Positions 1 through 9,697 of a stretch of DNA of 14,033 bases are shown here, piece after piece. The notes beneath the pieces are model-generated. The model had not been told where the DNA came from. It ran no database searches and worked only from the letters and a program-made list of their open reading frames with translations. The translations under genes and the position numbers were made by a program. The DNA comes from Isotricha intestinalis (Eukaryota; Ciliophora; Litostomatea; Vestibuliferida; Isotrichidae). Positions within the stretch are counted from its first letter, which is position 1; every line of letters begins with the position of its first letter. The stretch spans positions 1-14,033 of the forward strand of contig JAJJLU010004371.1 in assembly GCA_023807065.1 (NCBI GenBank), written 5' to 3'.

Positions 1-163
1 AATTCCAGATATTATAAAAGATTTTTATTTTAAAATTAAAAGAAAAGGTTATGCTGCTCATATAAATAAGAGTAAATATAATACTATTTATAATAATAAA
101 TATATGCAAATAAATAGAAAAGCTAAAACAAATTTACCTCGTATCAGGAATTATTCTACATAA
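1..163 (+). CDS. C-terminal end of an unidentified protein (5' truncated by window edge)
   Basis: An open frame enters from the left edge (first complete codon at base 2) and runs 53 codons to TAA at 161-163. The tail is strongly basic (many Lys and Arg) with several Tyr and Asn, and ends in RNYST. Codon use matches the surrounding genes and includes GCT, CCT, CGT and ATC codons, which are scarce in the local intergenic DNA; this favours real coding sequence. No domain can be recognised in so short a piece. It converges on the ENKD1-like gene with 158 bases between the two stop codons, an AT-rich spacer where I see nothing else. Function unknown; an entirely spurious open frame is possible but less likely. 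Confidence 0.55.
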   Translation, partial: IPDIIKDFYFKIKRKGYAAHINKSKYNTIYNNKYMQINRKAKTNLPRIRNYST

Positions 164-321
164 AGATGAAATATTTCAAGCAAAAGATTAAACTTATAAA
201 TAAACCAAACAATAATTAAATAAATTTAATATATTTTTTGGCAAAATTATTAACATTCATATAAATAAAAATATGAAATAAAATTATCTTTTAAAAAAAA
301 TAAATTAAGAAAAAAAATTAT

Positions 322-1347
322 TTAATCATTTTTAACAAAAACTTTTTTTTTAGAAAAAATTTGGATTTCTTGATCAATTTGATTTAATTTTTTTTCCAAT
401 TCTTCTTTTTTATCTTGAATAGATTGACTTCTTTTAGTAATTGGCATTTTTTCTAAAATATTTTCAATTTCTTTTTTAGTATTAATTAAAGCATTTAAAG
501 TATTAATTCTTTCACTTTCAGGAATTAATTTTGTTCCTTTTGGATAATGGGATTCTTCTTCTAAAAGTTTTTCATATTCTTTTTTTTTTATTTCTTCTAA
601 TTGAAATTGTTTTAAATAATTTGGAGTTTTACCATAATTTTTATGAGTAAATATTTCTTCTTTTTTATTTATATTTTTTTTAGGAATTTTATTTATCATT
701 TCTATATTTTTTCTTAAATAATTTTGATTTATTTTTGGAAGAATTATTCCTTTTTCATTTGGTAATTCTTCTTTTTCAAAAATTTGATTTTCTATATTTT
801 CACTATTTAAAATTTCACTTTTATTATTTTTTAATCTATTAATATAATTATCATTATTATTCTCATAATTTGAACGATCGAAAGAATTATTATTTCTTAA
901 TAATTGATTATGATTTTTTTTTAAATCTTTAATTCTTTCACTATAATATTGTTCAAAGGAACTTACATTTTTATTTTTGGAAAAATCACCGTTAGGATCA
1001 TAATAAGGAGAAATAAAATGATTATTTTTATTATTATTTAAAATAAAATTTCTATGATGTGGTCTTCTTTTTTCAGCTTCTTTAATTACCCATAATTTAG
1101 TTTGTTCTTCTAATCTTGAAGGTATATTTTCAAATCTTTTTAATTTATATAAATTTTCTTCTTGTTTTATTTTCTCCTCTTCATTTAATTGTTCTATTAT
1201 CTTTCTTTCTTTCTTTTTCTCTTCATATTTATGAATTCGAGAAATGTTTTCTAAATGAGCATTGAAATTCATGTTTGATGATATTTTGGGATATAAATAA
1301 TTTTGAATTGTTGATCTTTGGTTTTTAGGAACGTAATTTTTAAACAT
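322..1347 (-). CDS. ENKD1: ENKD1-like enkurin-domain protein
   Basis: A 341-residue protein, almost the length of human ENKD1 (about 346). The C-terminal enkurin domain (about 236-341) starts with a YGKTPNYL motif, continues through PKGTKLIPESERINTL and a Lys/Glu-rich helix, and closes with IFSKKKVFVKND. That ending resembles the ENKD1 terminus (IFSRPKVFVKMD) rather than ENKUR, which ends differently. The N-terminal helix (HLENISRIHKYEE, about 31-43) and the FENIPSRLEEQTKLW segment (about 72-86) also have ENKD1 counterparts. The middle (about 95-225) is Asn/Lys-rich and probably disordered. Known family role: centrosome, basal-body and microtubule association, with roles in ciliogenesis and spindle orientation. 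The ATG lies in an A-rich context and the stop is TAA. The gene is divergent from the spliced coiled-coil gene, 93 bases away. Assignment to the ENKD1 branch rather than ENKUR is by eye, but the enkurin domain itself is clear. Confidence 0.85.
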   Translation of the reverse strand: MFKNYVPKNQRSTIQNYLYPKISSNMNFNAHLENISRIHKYEEKKKERKIIEQLNEEEKIKQEENLYKLKRFENIPSRLEEQTKLWVIKEAEKRRPHHRNFILNNNKNNHFISPYYDPNGDFSKNKNVSSFEQYYSERIKDLKKNHNQLLRNNNSFDRSNYENNNDNYINRLKNNKSEILNSENIENQIFEKEELPNEKGIILPKINQNYLRKNIEMINKIPKKNINKKEEIFTHKNYGKTPNYLKQFQLEEIKKKEYEKLLEEESHYPKGTKLIPESERINTLNALINTKKEIENILEKMPITKRSQSIQDKKEELEKKLNQIDQEIQIFSKKKVFVKND

Positions 1348-1440
1348 TTTTTTTTTTCGTTTTTTTTTATTATTTTTTTTTAATTTTAAAGTTTTTTTTA
1401 AAAGGTTATTTGAGTTAATTAATGAATATATTTTTTACAA
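1348..1440. promoter_or_regulatory. Short divergent intergenic region, probable bidirectional promoter
   Basis: Only 93 bases separate the start codons of the ENKD1-like gene and the spliced coiled-coil gene, so both 5' ends and their promoters must fit here or overlap the genes. The half next to the ENKD1-like start is nearly pure T on the plus strand (poly-A on the sense strand of that gene). No TATA-like element can be picked out from the AT background. The promoter role is inferred from position alone. Confidence 0.5.
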
Positions 1441-2282
1441 ATGGTAAGTAATAATATTAATAAATTTATTTTTAGTCTGAAGATAAAGATAATTATTTAG
1501 AAGATGAAAATGAAAAAATTAATTATAATCATGTTGATGAAAAAACTGGGAAAAAAATAAGTAGATGTGTTCCTTATGAAATTTATGAGAAATTATTTAA
1601 TGAGAAAAAAGAATTGAAAAAAAAATTAAACGATATTTTAAATGACAAAGAATATATTAAAACAAAAGATTTAATTAAAAATCTAAGAGCAGAAATAAAA
1701 AATTTAGATAATGAAAAAATAAAATTAGAAAATATTCTTTTAAAACAAGAAAATTATGTTGAAAAACAAAATAAAATAATTAATTCTTTAAATAAGAAAA
1801 TATTGAAAAAAAATGAAGAAATAAATTTAAAAGATGAAAATATATTAAATTTAAATGAAAAAATAGAAAATTTAAAAGAAAAATTATCAAATTTAAAAGA
1901 AGAAAAAAAATATAATGAAAATAAAGAAATAGAAAAATTAAATTATAAAATAATTCATTTAACAAATGAAATAGAAATAGAAAAAAATAAAATAAAATTA
2001 ATGAATCAAAAACATAAAAATTTACAAGAAAAATATTTAAAAATATCAAATGAATTAAGAAAAAAACCTCAAGAAGAACTTTATTTAAAATCAAAAAAAA
2101 TGAAAGAACAAAAAATACAATTAAGAAATTCTTTTAGTTCAATTTCTAATAGAATAAAATCTCAAAAAAATATTTATAATACTCTTCCTAAAATTAAATC
2201 TTTTTCTAAAGATGAAGAATTTTTTAAAAATATTAATGATAATATTAAAGATAATAATGAAAAAAAAGAAAGTGAAAATTAA
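1441..2282 (+). CDS. Coiled-coil protein with start-codon-only first exon
   Basis: Exon 1 is just the ATG at 1441-1443. It is followed by a 32-nt GT-AG intron (1444-1475) and exon 2 (1476-2282), giving about 269 residues. Without the intron the frame from this ATG meets TAA at once (ATG GTA AGT AAT AAT ATT AAT AAA TTT ...) or cannot join the long downstream frame; with it the reading begins M-SEDKDNYLEDENEK and stays open to TAA. The open frame otherwise has no ATG until far inside, so this model supplies its start. Residues 1-45 are acidic and contain CVPYEIYEKLF; about 45-210 is a continuous Lys/Glu/Leu/Ile/Asn heptad coiled coil; the last 60 or so residues are Ser/Lys-rich and less helical. 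No family is recognised. It is head to head with the ENKD1-like gene, which hints at shared regulation and perhaps a cytoskeletal role, but that is inference only. Confidence 0.75.
1444..1475 (+). other. 32-nt spliceosomal intron directly after the start codon
   Basis: The donor is GTAAGT, an exact match to the general eukaryotic consensus; the acceptor is TTTTTAG with a short T tract. There is no other AG between the donor and the acceptor. Removing it joins ATG to TCT GAA GAT in the frame of the downstream coiled coil. It is the only intron in the window that I can support strongly. Confidence 0.75.
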
Positions 2283-2407
2283 AAGAAAAAAAATATTTTA
2301 AGTTTAAAAAAAAAAATTAATTGGAAATAATGATTTTAAAAATTATTTGTTTGTATAAATAAATTTAATAGATAACTTTATTTATTTTATTATTCTTTTT
2401 TAAATCT

Positions 2408-3808
2408 ATGGAATTTCAAAAAGAAATTTTTTTTTTCAAATGTCCAGAATGTAAATTACAAATTCCAATAATAGGATATAAAATAGAGAAAACAAATAAT
2501 ATAAATAATATTAAATTAATATATAAATGTATTTATTGTTCATCAAAGAAAAAAAAAGAAGAAAAAAAAGAAGAAAAAAAAATAAATTTAGAAATTGAAA
2601 AAAGAGAAATTTCAATAAGAAAATATTATCAAAAATTTTATTTATCGTTAAAAAAATGTGAATTTAATTGTAAAGGACAATATGCATTTATATATTATAA
2701 AAAAGTAGAAAAAGAAATATGTATATTATGTTTTTTTTCTTTATTTACAATAATACATAATAATATTCATTATAATAATAATATAAAATATACTTTCAAA
2801 AAAAAAAAGCCTTATTTTACAACAATATCAAAAATAAATAAAGAAAGTGAATGTATAAGAAATTTAGTTCCAATTGAATTAAATATTGTAAGTTATTTAA
2901 TTAATCAAAGAATAATAATTTGGGATTATTTAAAAAATAAAGTTCAAAAATCTTTTGTTGAAGAAAAATATGTTTCAAATATAATTAAAATATCAAATAA
3001 TAGATTATTAACTTTTGGTTCTTCAATTAAAATTTGGGATTTAAATAATGTAGAAAAATCAATTTCTCCTAAAATTTTAGATGATATTTATATTGTTATT
3101 CAAAATGCTTTTGAAATAGAAAAAAAAAATCAAATTGCTTTTATTTCTGATGATGGTTTATTTATTTGGGATTTAGTTAATAATAATATTAATAATGTTA
3201 TTAATCAACATGATATGACTAGTTTATGTTCTTTTTTACTTAATGATAATATTATTATTATTGGTGTTTATAATAAAATTTTTATTTATTTTATTTCTGA
3301 AAATAAATTTGAAAGATTTTTTTTTGATGAAGAACTTATTTTTGGAAAAGAATTAAGTGATAATAGATTTATATTAATATTTAAAGAAAATATTATTAAA
3401 TTATTTGAAATTGATGATGAAAATAATGTTAATGTTTTATTAGAAAAGAATATTATTTTAGGAGAACAATATTGGGAATTTTCAATAGATGAATTAACTG
3501 AAAATAATATTATATTATATTTAAATACAGATAAAATTTATTTATTAAATCCTTTTAATGGTGATTTAGAAATTATTTTAGAATGTGAAAAAATAAATAA
3601 AGTTTTATATTTAAGTAATGGAATTATTGGTTTTGTACAATATAATGAAAAATTTAATTTATTTAATATTTTTCATAAACAAATTGAATGTACTTTTGCT
3701 AATCCTTTTTATGGAAAAATTTCCACTTTTGAAAAAATGACTAATGGTGATATTGCTATTTGTCAAGCAAGACAAGAATTTTATTATTCAATTTTAGTTT
3801 TAAGGTAA
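2408..3808 (+). CDS. Protein with two Cys-pair zinc modules and a WD40-like beta-propeller
   Basis: This is a 466-residue protein, function not recognised. The N-terminus holds a zinc-ribbon-like set, C12-x2-C15 and C41-x2-C44, then a Lys/Glu-rich linker (about 47-66). A second module follows: C84-x3-C88, C105-x2-C108, with H117 and H121, resembling a diverged B-box. From about 140 to the end the sequence has short beta-strand repeats typical of a divergent propeller; three blades carry the WD signature (IIWDYL near 173, IKIWDL near 208, LFIWDL near 251) and later blades are degenerate. Such architecture often mediates protein-protein contacts or ubiquitin-related assembly, but nothing catalytic is visible. 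The ATG at 2408 is the first in frame and the stop is TAA. It lies 125 bases downstream of the coiled-coil gene on the same strand and converges on VPS8 with 113 bases between stops. Confidence 0.85.
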   Translation: MEFQKEIFFFKCPECKLQIPIIGYKIEKTNNINNIKLIYKCIYCSSKKKKEEKKEEKKINLEIEKREISIRKYYQKFYLSLKKCEFNCKGQYAFIYYKKVEKEICILCFFSLFTIIHNNIHYNNNIKYTFKKKKPYFTTISKINKESECIRNLVPIELNIVSYLINQRIIIWDYLKNKVQKSFVEEKYVSNIIKISNNRLLTFGSSIKIWDLNNVEKSISPKILDDIYIVIQNAFEIEKKNQIAFISDDGLFIWDLVNNNINNVINQHDMTSLCSFLLNDNIIIIGVYNKIFIYFISENKFERFFFDEELIFGKELSDNRFILIFKENIIKLFEIDDENNVNVLLEKNIILGEQYWEFSIDELTENNIILYLNTDKIYLLNPFNGDLEIILECEKINKVLYLSNGIIGFVQYNEKFNLFNIFHKQIECTFANPFYGKISTFEKMTNGDIAICQARQEFYYSILVLR

Positions 3809-3921
3809 TTTTAATATTGTTTAAAAAAAATATTTAAAATATTATTATAATATTTTTTCTTTTTTACATTTCACAATTTAAATAATTAAATAAATAAATA
3901 CATTATTTATATTTTATTATT

Positions 3922-6900
3922 TTATATATTTGAATTAAAATATTTTTCATCTAGAATTGTTAATTTTGAGAAATTCCTTTCTTTTTTTATTTTTTTAAAA
4001 GATTCACTTATTTCATCATCTTTAGGAAATAATTTATTGTTTAAAGCATTTTTCTTATTAACTTCAGGACCTCCAATATCATTAATATAACAAATTGAAC
4101 ATATATATTCTTCTTCTTCGTCTGAATTATTATTTTTTTTATAACCTTTTTTATCTTTATTCTTTATTTTAATATAACAACATTTTTCATGAATTTTATG
4201 ACCACATTTAAAAGTTTTTATTATTTCTTTACTTAATTTATTAAATTTTCCTTTGCAAAAATCACATTTTTTCATTTTAAAATATTTTCCTTTTAAAGTA
4301 TTTTCTTTTAAATTTTTTAAATTATTTGATATTTGATTTTCTGATATTTTTATTGCTGATTTTAATATTCTTTCATATTCATTTACTTTTGGAAAAATAT
4401 TTTTTGATATTGTTTTAAATTCTTTTGATTCTTCTTCATTAAATTTAGTTTTAATATAATTTGATATTTTATCAATTCCAATATAACAAAGAGAATTTTT
4501 AATAACATTTTCAACTTCATTTTCAGTATATAAATATAAAGAAATTTCTTCAATTGATTTATTTTTATTTAACTTTTTAGTTTCTTGAAATAAAGAATAA
4601 ATATATTCAAAAAGTAATAACCATAAAGTTCTATTATTATTTGATTGTTGACAAATTGAATGAGCTAAATTATTATAATATTTAAATTTATTAAATATTT
4701 CTTCAAAAGAACTTTTATCACTACTTTCGATATATACAATATTTTTTAATTTATTATAATTTTCTTTTATTTGTTCTATACATAATAATAAAGCTTTTTT
4801 GAAATATTTAATAACTCTACAAATAAAAATAGTAGCATCAATAACTTTATTTTCATAACAAATTTTTAAACAATGTTCTAAGGGATAATATTCATAATCA
4901 TTTTTTAATTTAGGTAAAATTTCATTTTGTTTTTTTAATTTAATTAATAAACACAATTGCATTTGTAATAATTGTTCATATTCTCTTTTAATTTTTAAAT
5001 TATCATTTATTTCATCAATATTCTCTTTATATAAATTTATTGTATTTTCTAAATAGTCTAATTGAACAGAAGGAACATTATCTAATTGTTTAATAACTCC
5101 TTCTTGTTCATCTTTAAAAAATTGATTTACTAATTTTGTTATTCCATTTATTGAAATATTTGCTAATAATTCTATTTTTCCTTTAATGAAATTTTTTACT
5201 TTTTTAAAATTATTTTTATCTTTTATACTTAATTCTTGTAAATTTAATATTATAAAATCAAATATTGAAATATCTTTTCCTTTTTCTTCTAAATATATTT
5301 CTATACATTTAATATAATCATTTTTTAATTTATATAAATGTATTTTAACATTAATAAAAGGTCCTTGTTCACAAGAATTAATTAATATAGGTAAATATTT
5401 TTTCAAAAAAATATTTTCTTCTTCTTCTAAATCTGAAATTTCTTTTATTAAATCAATAACATCAATTAATGAATCTCCTAAATCACTTAAATATTCATTA
5501 TCATAATTTAATAATTTATAATGACAATTAAATTTATCTTTTATTATTTTGTTTTTTATATTTAAATTAAAATTTAATATGAAATTTAATGATTTTAACA
5601 TTAAAGGAGTTTCTAAATTTACTCTGTTAGATATTTTTATTATGAAAATATAAAAATCTAATATATTTAATATATTAGTTGATTCTTCACATATATTTTT
5701 TATCATGTATATTATTTGATTTAAATTTGCTCCATTTATTAAATTTATATTACTTCCTTCTTTTTGAAAAGATATATTTATTGAAGAACAAATATCTTTA
5801 AATAATTTATCATTAATTTTTGAAATTAAAGAAAAAATACTTTGTTCTAGAAAAAATTGTTCTAAAACTTTAAAATAAGAATAAGAATCAAATAAAATAA
5901 AATTTTGTAAAACTTCAGTTGAAATTAACCAAAGAAATAATTGAAGCATAATTTTAATAAAAGAATTTTGTGACATATTATTTAAATTAGGATATAATTT
6001 CCCTTTAACGCATAAATTTGAAAACCATAAAATTTTATGTCCTAAATATTCTTTTGATAATTCAAATTTTTCGTTTGTGATTTTATTTATATAATCATCA
6101 GAATAAAAAATTTCATTTAAATTTTCTTCCAAAATATTTTTGCTAGATAAAAAATAATCAAACATAATTTTAATAGGGAAAAAGAAATCATCATAAGAAT
6201 TAGTATAAATATAAATTAATCCACTTGAAAAATTATATTGTTTACAAATATTTTTAATGAATTCAATATTTAAAGTTTTTAAACTGAAATGAGTAATTAA
6301 ATGAGATAATTTAAATAGATCACCTTTATTTAAATAATATTGAATTAAAGAAGTTAAAGTAGATTGATCAATAAATTGTTCAATTAATTTATTTTTTAAA
6401 ATAAATGGTTCTAATTTTTCAAAAAATAAATTATCCATTCCTTTATTTGGAATTAAATTTCTAATATTATTTAATAAGAAATCAACACTTTCAATATTAA
6501 TACAAAAATCAATAGTAACATTAATAAAGTCAAAAGAATTTTTTTTATCATTGTTAATGTTGATAGAAAAATATTCATTAAGATAATTTTTTAAAAAATA
6601 TTTTACTCTAGTTTTTCTAAAATATTCTTCCATTGGAATATCAGCTAAAGATTTTATTTCTCCTTTATAAATATCAATTCCTAAACAAAACATTGTCATC
6701 CAATCATAATTTTCTTTTAAATTTTTTAAGCATTCATCCCATGAAAGTAATCTTACATGATATAATTCATTTAAACAATATATATATATATTCTTTGGAT
6801 ATGATATTATAAAATGATAATATAATTTTTCTGAATTTTTTGGTGTAAAATTAGATTCTATGTTTTTATCTATTAAATATCCTTCTGAATTATCTTCTTT

Positions 6901-7156
6901 TAATATTTCTTCTTTTGATAAACTATTTGTGTTTATTGTTTTTATCTTTTTCTCCTCGTCAAAAAAAAATATTATTGAATTTGAAAAAAAACTTATTCTC
7001 ATTATTGGAATTTTGTTTATGTAATAACCTATTAACATTGGAAATTCTATTTTTTTATTTACGATTGGAATAGCATAAACAGTAATTTTACAAAACCAAC
7101 TTAAGGCTAATAAAATTTGAGTTTTAGAAAAATTCAATCCATTATTATCAACAACA

Positions 7157-7233
<77 letters not shown>

Positions 7234-8451
7234 AATAGAATTATCTAGTGTAGAATTAAAACTTTCTTTATTGTACATTCCTTTATCAACAAAATAAGGA
7301 GTATAACCACCTCCAAAAGATGCATCAGGATATTTAACTAAATTATCATCAATTTTATAATTTGGATTACTTAAAACAAGAATACTTTTAATCATTTTTT
7401 TTTTACTTTGATTAGAAGGATCAATAATAAAAAGTTCAATAGATTCTTCATTTCCAACCACACAAAGAGTATTATCACTTTCATCATAAATATTATAATT
7501 TTTCTTTTCTTCTTCAGAAAAATACGAAGTTCTAATTAAATAAGAAGGAGAAGATTTATTAACAACTAAAAAAATATTAACATTAGTAAGAAAATATCCT
7601 TGAGAAATATTAATTAAATTAACTTTTCCATTAATATCACTTGATAAAATACTATAAAAAGTATTATTGGAGAATTTAACGAATTTAATTTCTAAAACAA
7701 TATTATCATGAGCATTAGAAATAATTTTTTTAACATTAACAGCTAGAATATCCCATAAAATAATAAAACCATTTCCATGACCTGAAAAAAAAATATCATT
7801 ATTTGGAGAACAATCAATAGAAAAAACAGATTTATCCATATTTACTATATTTTGTAATTCTTGACTTATATATGTTTTATATTCATATTCTTTTTCACTT
7901 GAAAACGTTTTTATTATTCCTTTATCATTACCTGAAAATATTATTCCATTTCTTGAATATAAACATGTTATTTTACTTTTATCTTTTTTTATTCTATAAA
8001 ATAATTTCTGCTTTTTTGAAAATTTCATCACGTTATATTGTAAATTTGATATTTTTTTATATTCTGTTAATATAAAATTCCTCTCTGATGATATATTATT
8101 ATTTTCATAATTTCTTAATTCATATTTATTTATGTATTCTAATGGATTTAATATTTCTTTTTTTTTTATTTTATTGTTGTTTATTATTATTTTTTCATTT
8201 TTTTCGCTTTTTATATTATTTTCTTTTTTTATATTTGTTGAATTTTCAGTTTTTTTTAAATTCTCAGGAGATTTTATTTTTTGTTCAATTGTTTTTTTTT
8301 CTTCTCTTTCTTTTTTTAATTCTAATTTTTCTATATCTTCTACTTCATTTATTATTTTTTTTAGTTCTTCATCAGAAATTAATTCATTTATATTATTTAT
8401 GTCTATTTTACTTAAATCTATATCAAAATTTGTATTATCTGGCTCTCCCAT
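3922..8451 (-). CDS. VPS8: VPS8, CORVET tethering-complex subunit
   Basis: A 1509-residue protein from the ATG at 8451 (MGEPDNTN). The open frame extends 56 codons further upstream to 8619, but that extension overlaps the preceding gene and reads as AT-rich leader. Order: acidic/Lys-rich N-terminus (1-130), an N-terminal propeller (about 150-560) with a GHGNGFIILWDIL blade, a 23-Asn insertion at 409-431, then the conserved VPS8 region beginning at LLSWDECL (W571) and DWMTMFCLGIDIYKGE, followed by a long helical solenoid and a C-terminal RING-H2. The RING ligands are complete: C1396, C1399, C1416, H1418, H1421, C1424, C1451, C1454. VPS8 is the Rab5-binding end of CORVET, which tethers early endosomes before fusion. 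Yeast and human proteins are about 1270 and 1430 residues, so the extra length fits low-complexity insertions. Trp is TGG throughout; stop TAA. The gene follows the UVR-like coiled-coil gene in the same direction with 106 bases between. Confidence 0.88.
7159..7227 (-). repeat. Perfect (ATT)23 microsatellite inside VPS8
   Basis: Twenty-three uninterrupted ATT units, read on the minus strand as 23 AAT (Asn) codons at VPS8 residues 409-431. It is followed on the protein side by DVVDNN and preceded by SIII. It sits between propeller strands, probably in a loop. A pure repeat of one codon suggests slippage expansion, and its length probably varies between isolates. Confidence 0.95.
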
Positions 8452-8557
8452 TTTATAATTTCTTTTATTAAAAATATTTATTTTGGAAAAGTTCAATAAA
8501 AATATGTTTTTTTTTTTTAAATTAAAAAAAATATAATAATATTGAAATAAATAATTA

Positions 8558-9697
8558 TTAATTATTTTCATTATCTTCTTCACTCTCATCAACAGCAAGA
8601 GCATTCTTCTCTTCCTCATTGATTATATTATTATTATTATTTTGATTATCATTATTATTATAATCATAATTATTATCATTAGCATTATCATTCATAATAT
8701 TATTAACATTATCATTATTATCATGAATATCATTATTATTAATATTATTATTATTATCAGTAATAACATTATTTTCACTATCTAAAATAGCATTATTATT
8801 ATTATTATTATTATCATCTTCTTTTTCTTCTTCTTCTTCTTCATCTTGTAAAGCATTTTTAATAATCGATTGAATTCTTGTGTTTGGTTTAGAAATTCCT
8901 TTTTTAATTTTTTGAAAGAAACTCATTTCAACTTTTTGATAATTTCCTAATTCCATTAATCTAGAATGATATTTTTTATTTAAGCTATCTAATTCTTTTT
9001 TTCTTTGATTATTAAAAGAATTAATAATAGATTTACATTTTAATTTAAAAGCAAACATTTCATTATCTTGCTTTTTGATTAATTTTTGTAATTCACTTTT
9101 TAATTTTTTATCTTTATCTAAATTAAATTTTTCAATATCTTTTTTTCCTAATTCTTCAATTTTTTTTGTTGCTAAAGTAGCTTTTTCATAATTTTTTTGT
9201 TTAATAGATTGTTCTTTAATTTTTATCCAATTTAATAATTGACTTGAAGGTTTTGGTCTTTTATTTTTTTCATAATTTAATTCGAAAAAATTTTTAAAGT
9301 CAATTAATTCTTTTTGATGTTTTTCTAATAAATTTGATTCTTGTTCATTTAATTCCTTATTTAATTTCTTATATGCTTCATCCATTTTTTGATTAAAAAT
9401 TTCTAATTCATTATTTTGTTTTTGTTCTACAATTTCTTTTTGATTTTTATAAATTTTTTCTGCTTCAATTTTCATTTTTTCTTCTTCTATTTTTTTAAAT
9501 TGATTTATTCTTTCTAATGCTTCTTTTGCTTTTGGAAAATTTTCCTCATTTACACATTTTTTCCTATATTCTTCTAATATTTGAATACATTCTCTTATTT
9601 TCTCTAAATCTAATTGAATTAAATCTGGGGTTAATTCTATATTCCCTGATTTTATATTCTCTGAACTTATTGTTTGTTTTTCTTCTTCCTTTGACAT
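8558..9697 (-). CDS. Coiled-coil protein with two UVR-like helical hairpins and an Asn/Asp-rich tail
   Basis: A 379-residue protein. Two segments share a short-hairpin pattern of the UVR type (helix, N/Y-[FY]-x-K-A turn, helix): about 34-72 (LEEYRKKC...ENFPKAKEALERI) and about 157-187 (IKEQSIKQKNYEKATLATKKIEELG). Each is followed by a long Lys/Glu coiled coil (about 73-135 and 188-250). A conserved-looking block follows (RLMELGNYQ to SIIKNAL, about 246-283), then an acidic run and an Asn/Asp tail (about 285-379) ending in DESEEDNENN. The layout of hairpin, coil, hairpin, coil recalls an unnamed coiled-coil family that I believe is widespread in protists; no enzymatic feature is seen. The ATG at 9697 has an A-rich context (CAAAAATG) and the stop is TAA. 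It lies directly upstream of VPS8 on the same strand. The exact function is unknown. Confidence 0.85.
   Translation of the reverse strand: MSKEEEKQTISSENIKSGNIELTPDLIQLDLEKIRECIQILEEYRKKCVNEENFPKAKEALERINQFKKIEEEKMKIEAEKIYKNQKEIVEQKQNNELEIFNQKMDEAYKKLNKELNEQESNLLEKHQKELIDFKNFFELNYEKNKRPKPSSQLLNWIKIKEQSIKQKNYEKATLATKKIEELGKKDIEKFNLDKDKKLKSELQKLIKKQDNEMFAFKLKCKSIINSFNNQRKKELDSLNKKYHSRLMELGNYQKVEMSFFQKIKKGISKPNTRIQSIIKNALQDEEEEEEKEDDNNNNNNNAILDSENNVITDNNNNINNNDIHDNNDNVNNIMNDNANDNNYDYNNNDNQNNNNNIINEEEKNALAVDESEEDNENN
8621..8812 (-). repeat. Low-complexity Asn/Asp codon tract
   Basis: This encodes residues about 296-359 of the coiled-coil protein. AAT codons dominate, broken by GAT, ATT, ATA and a few others. 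Unlike the pure tract in VPS8, it is interrupted many times, which suggests an older or more constrained expansion. It is probably a disordered tail. Confidence 0.85.

Noticed and set aside
1422..1443. ATG at 1422 as the start of the spliced coiled-coil gene
   Set aside because: Unspliced it reaches TAA after nine codons, and spliced at 1444/1475 it enters the wrong frame and meets TGA immediately. The ATG at 1441 fits.
1780..2094. Long antisense frame opposite the coiled-coil gene
   Set aside because: It is the mirror of Lys/Glu/Asn codons and gives only a Leu/Phe/Ile-rich product, with no start context or domain.
7872..8471. Several antisense frames opposite the VPS8 N-terminus
   Set aside because: They are rich in Phe, Leu and Ser because the opposite strand encodes Lys, Glu and Asn. 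They overlap one another and have no recognisable features.
8452..8619. Upstream extension of VPS8 by 56 codons to an ATG at 8619
   Set aside because: It overlaps the end of the preceding gene, consists of AT-rich leader with Lys, Phe and Asn runs, and the ATG at 8451 with MGEPDNTN gives a normal N-terminus in an A-rich start context.
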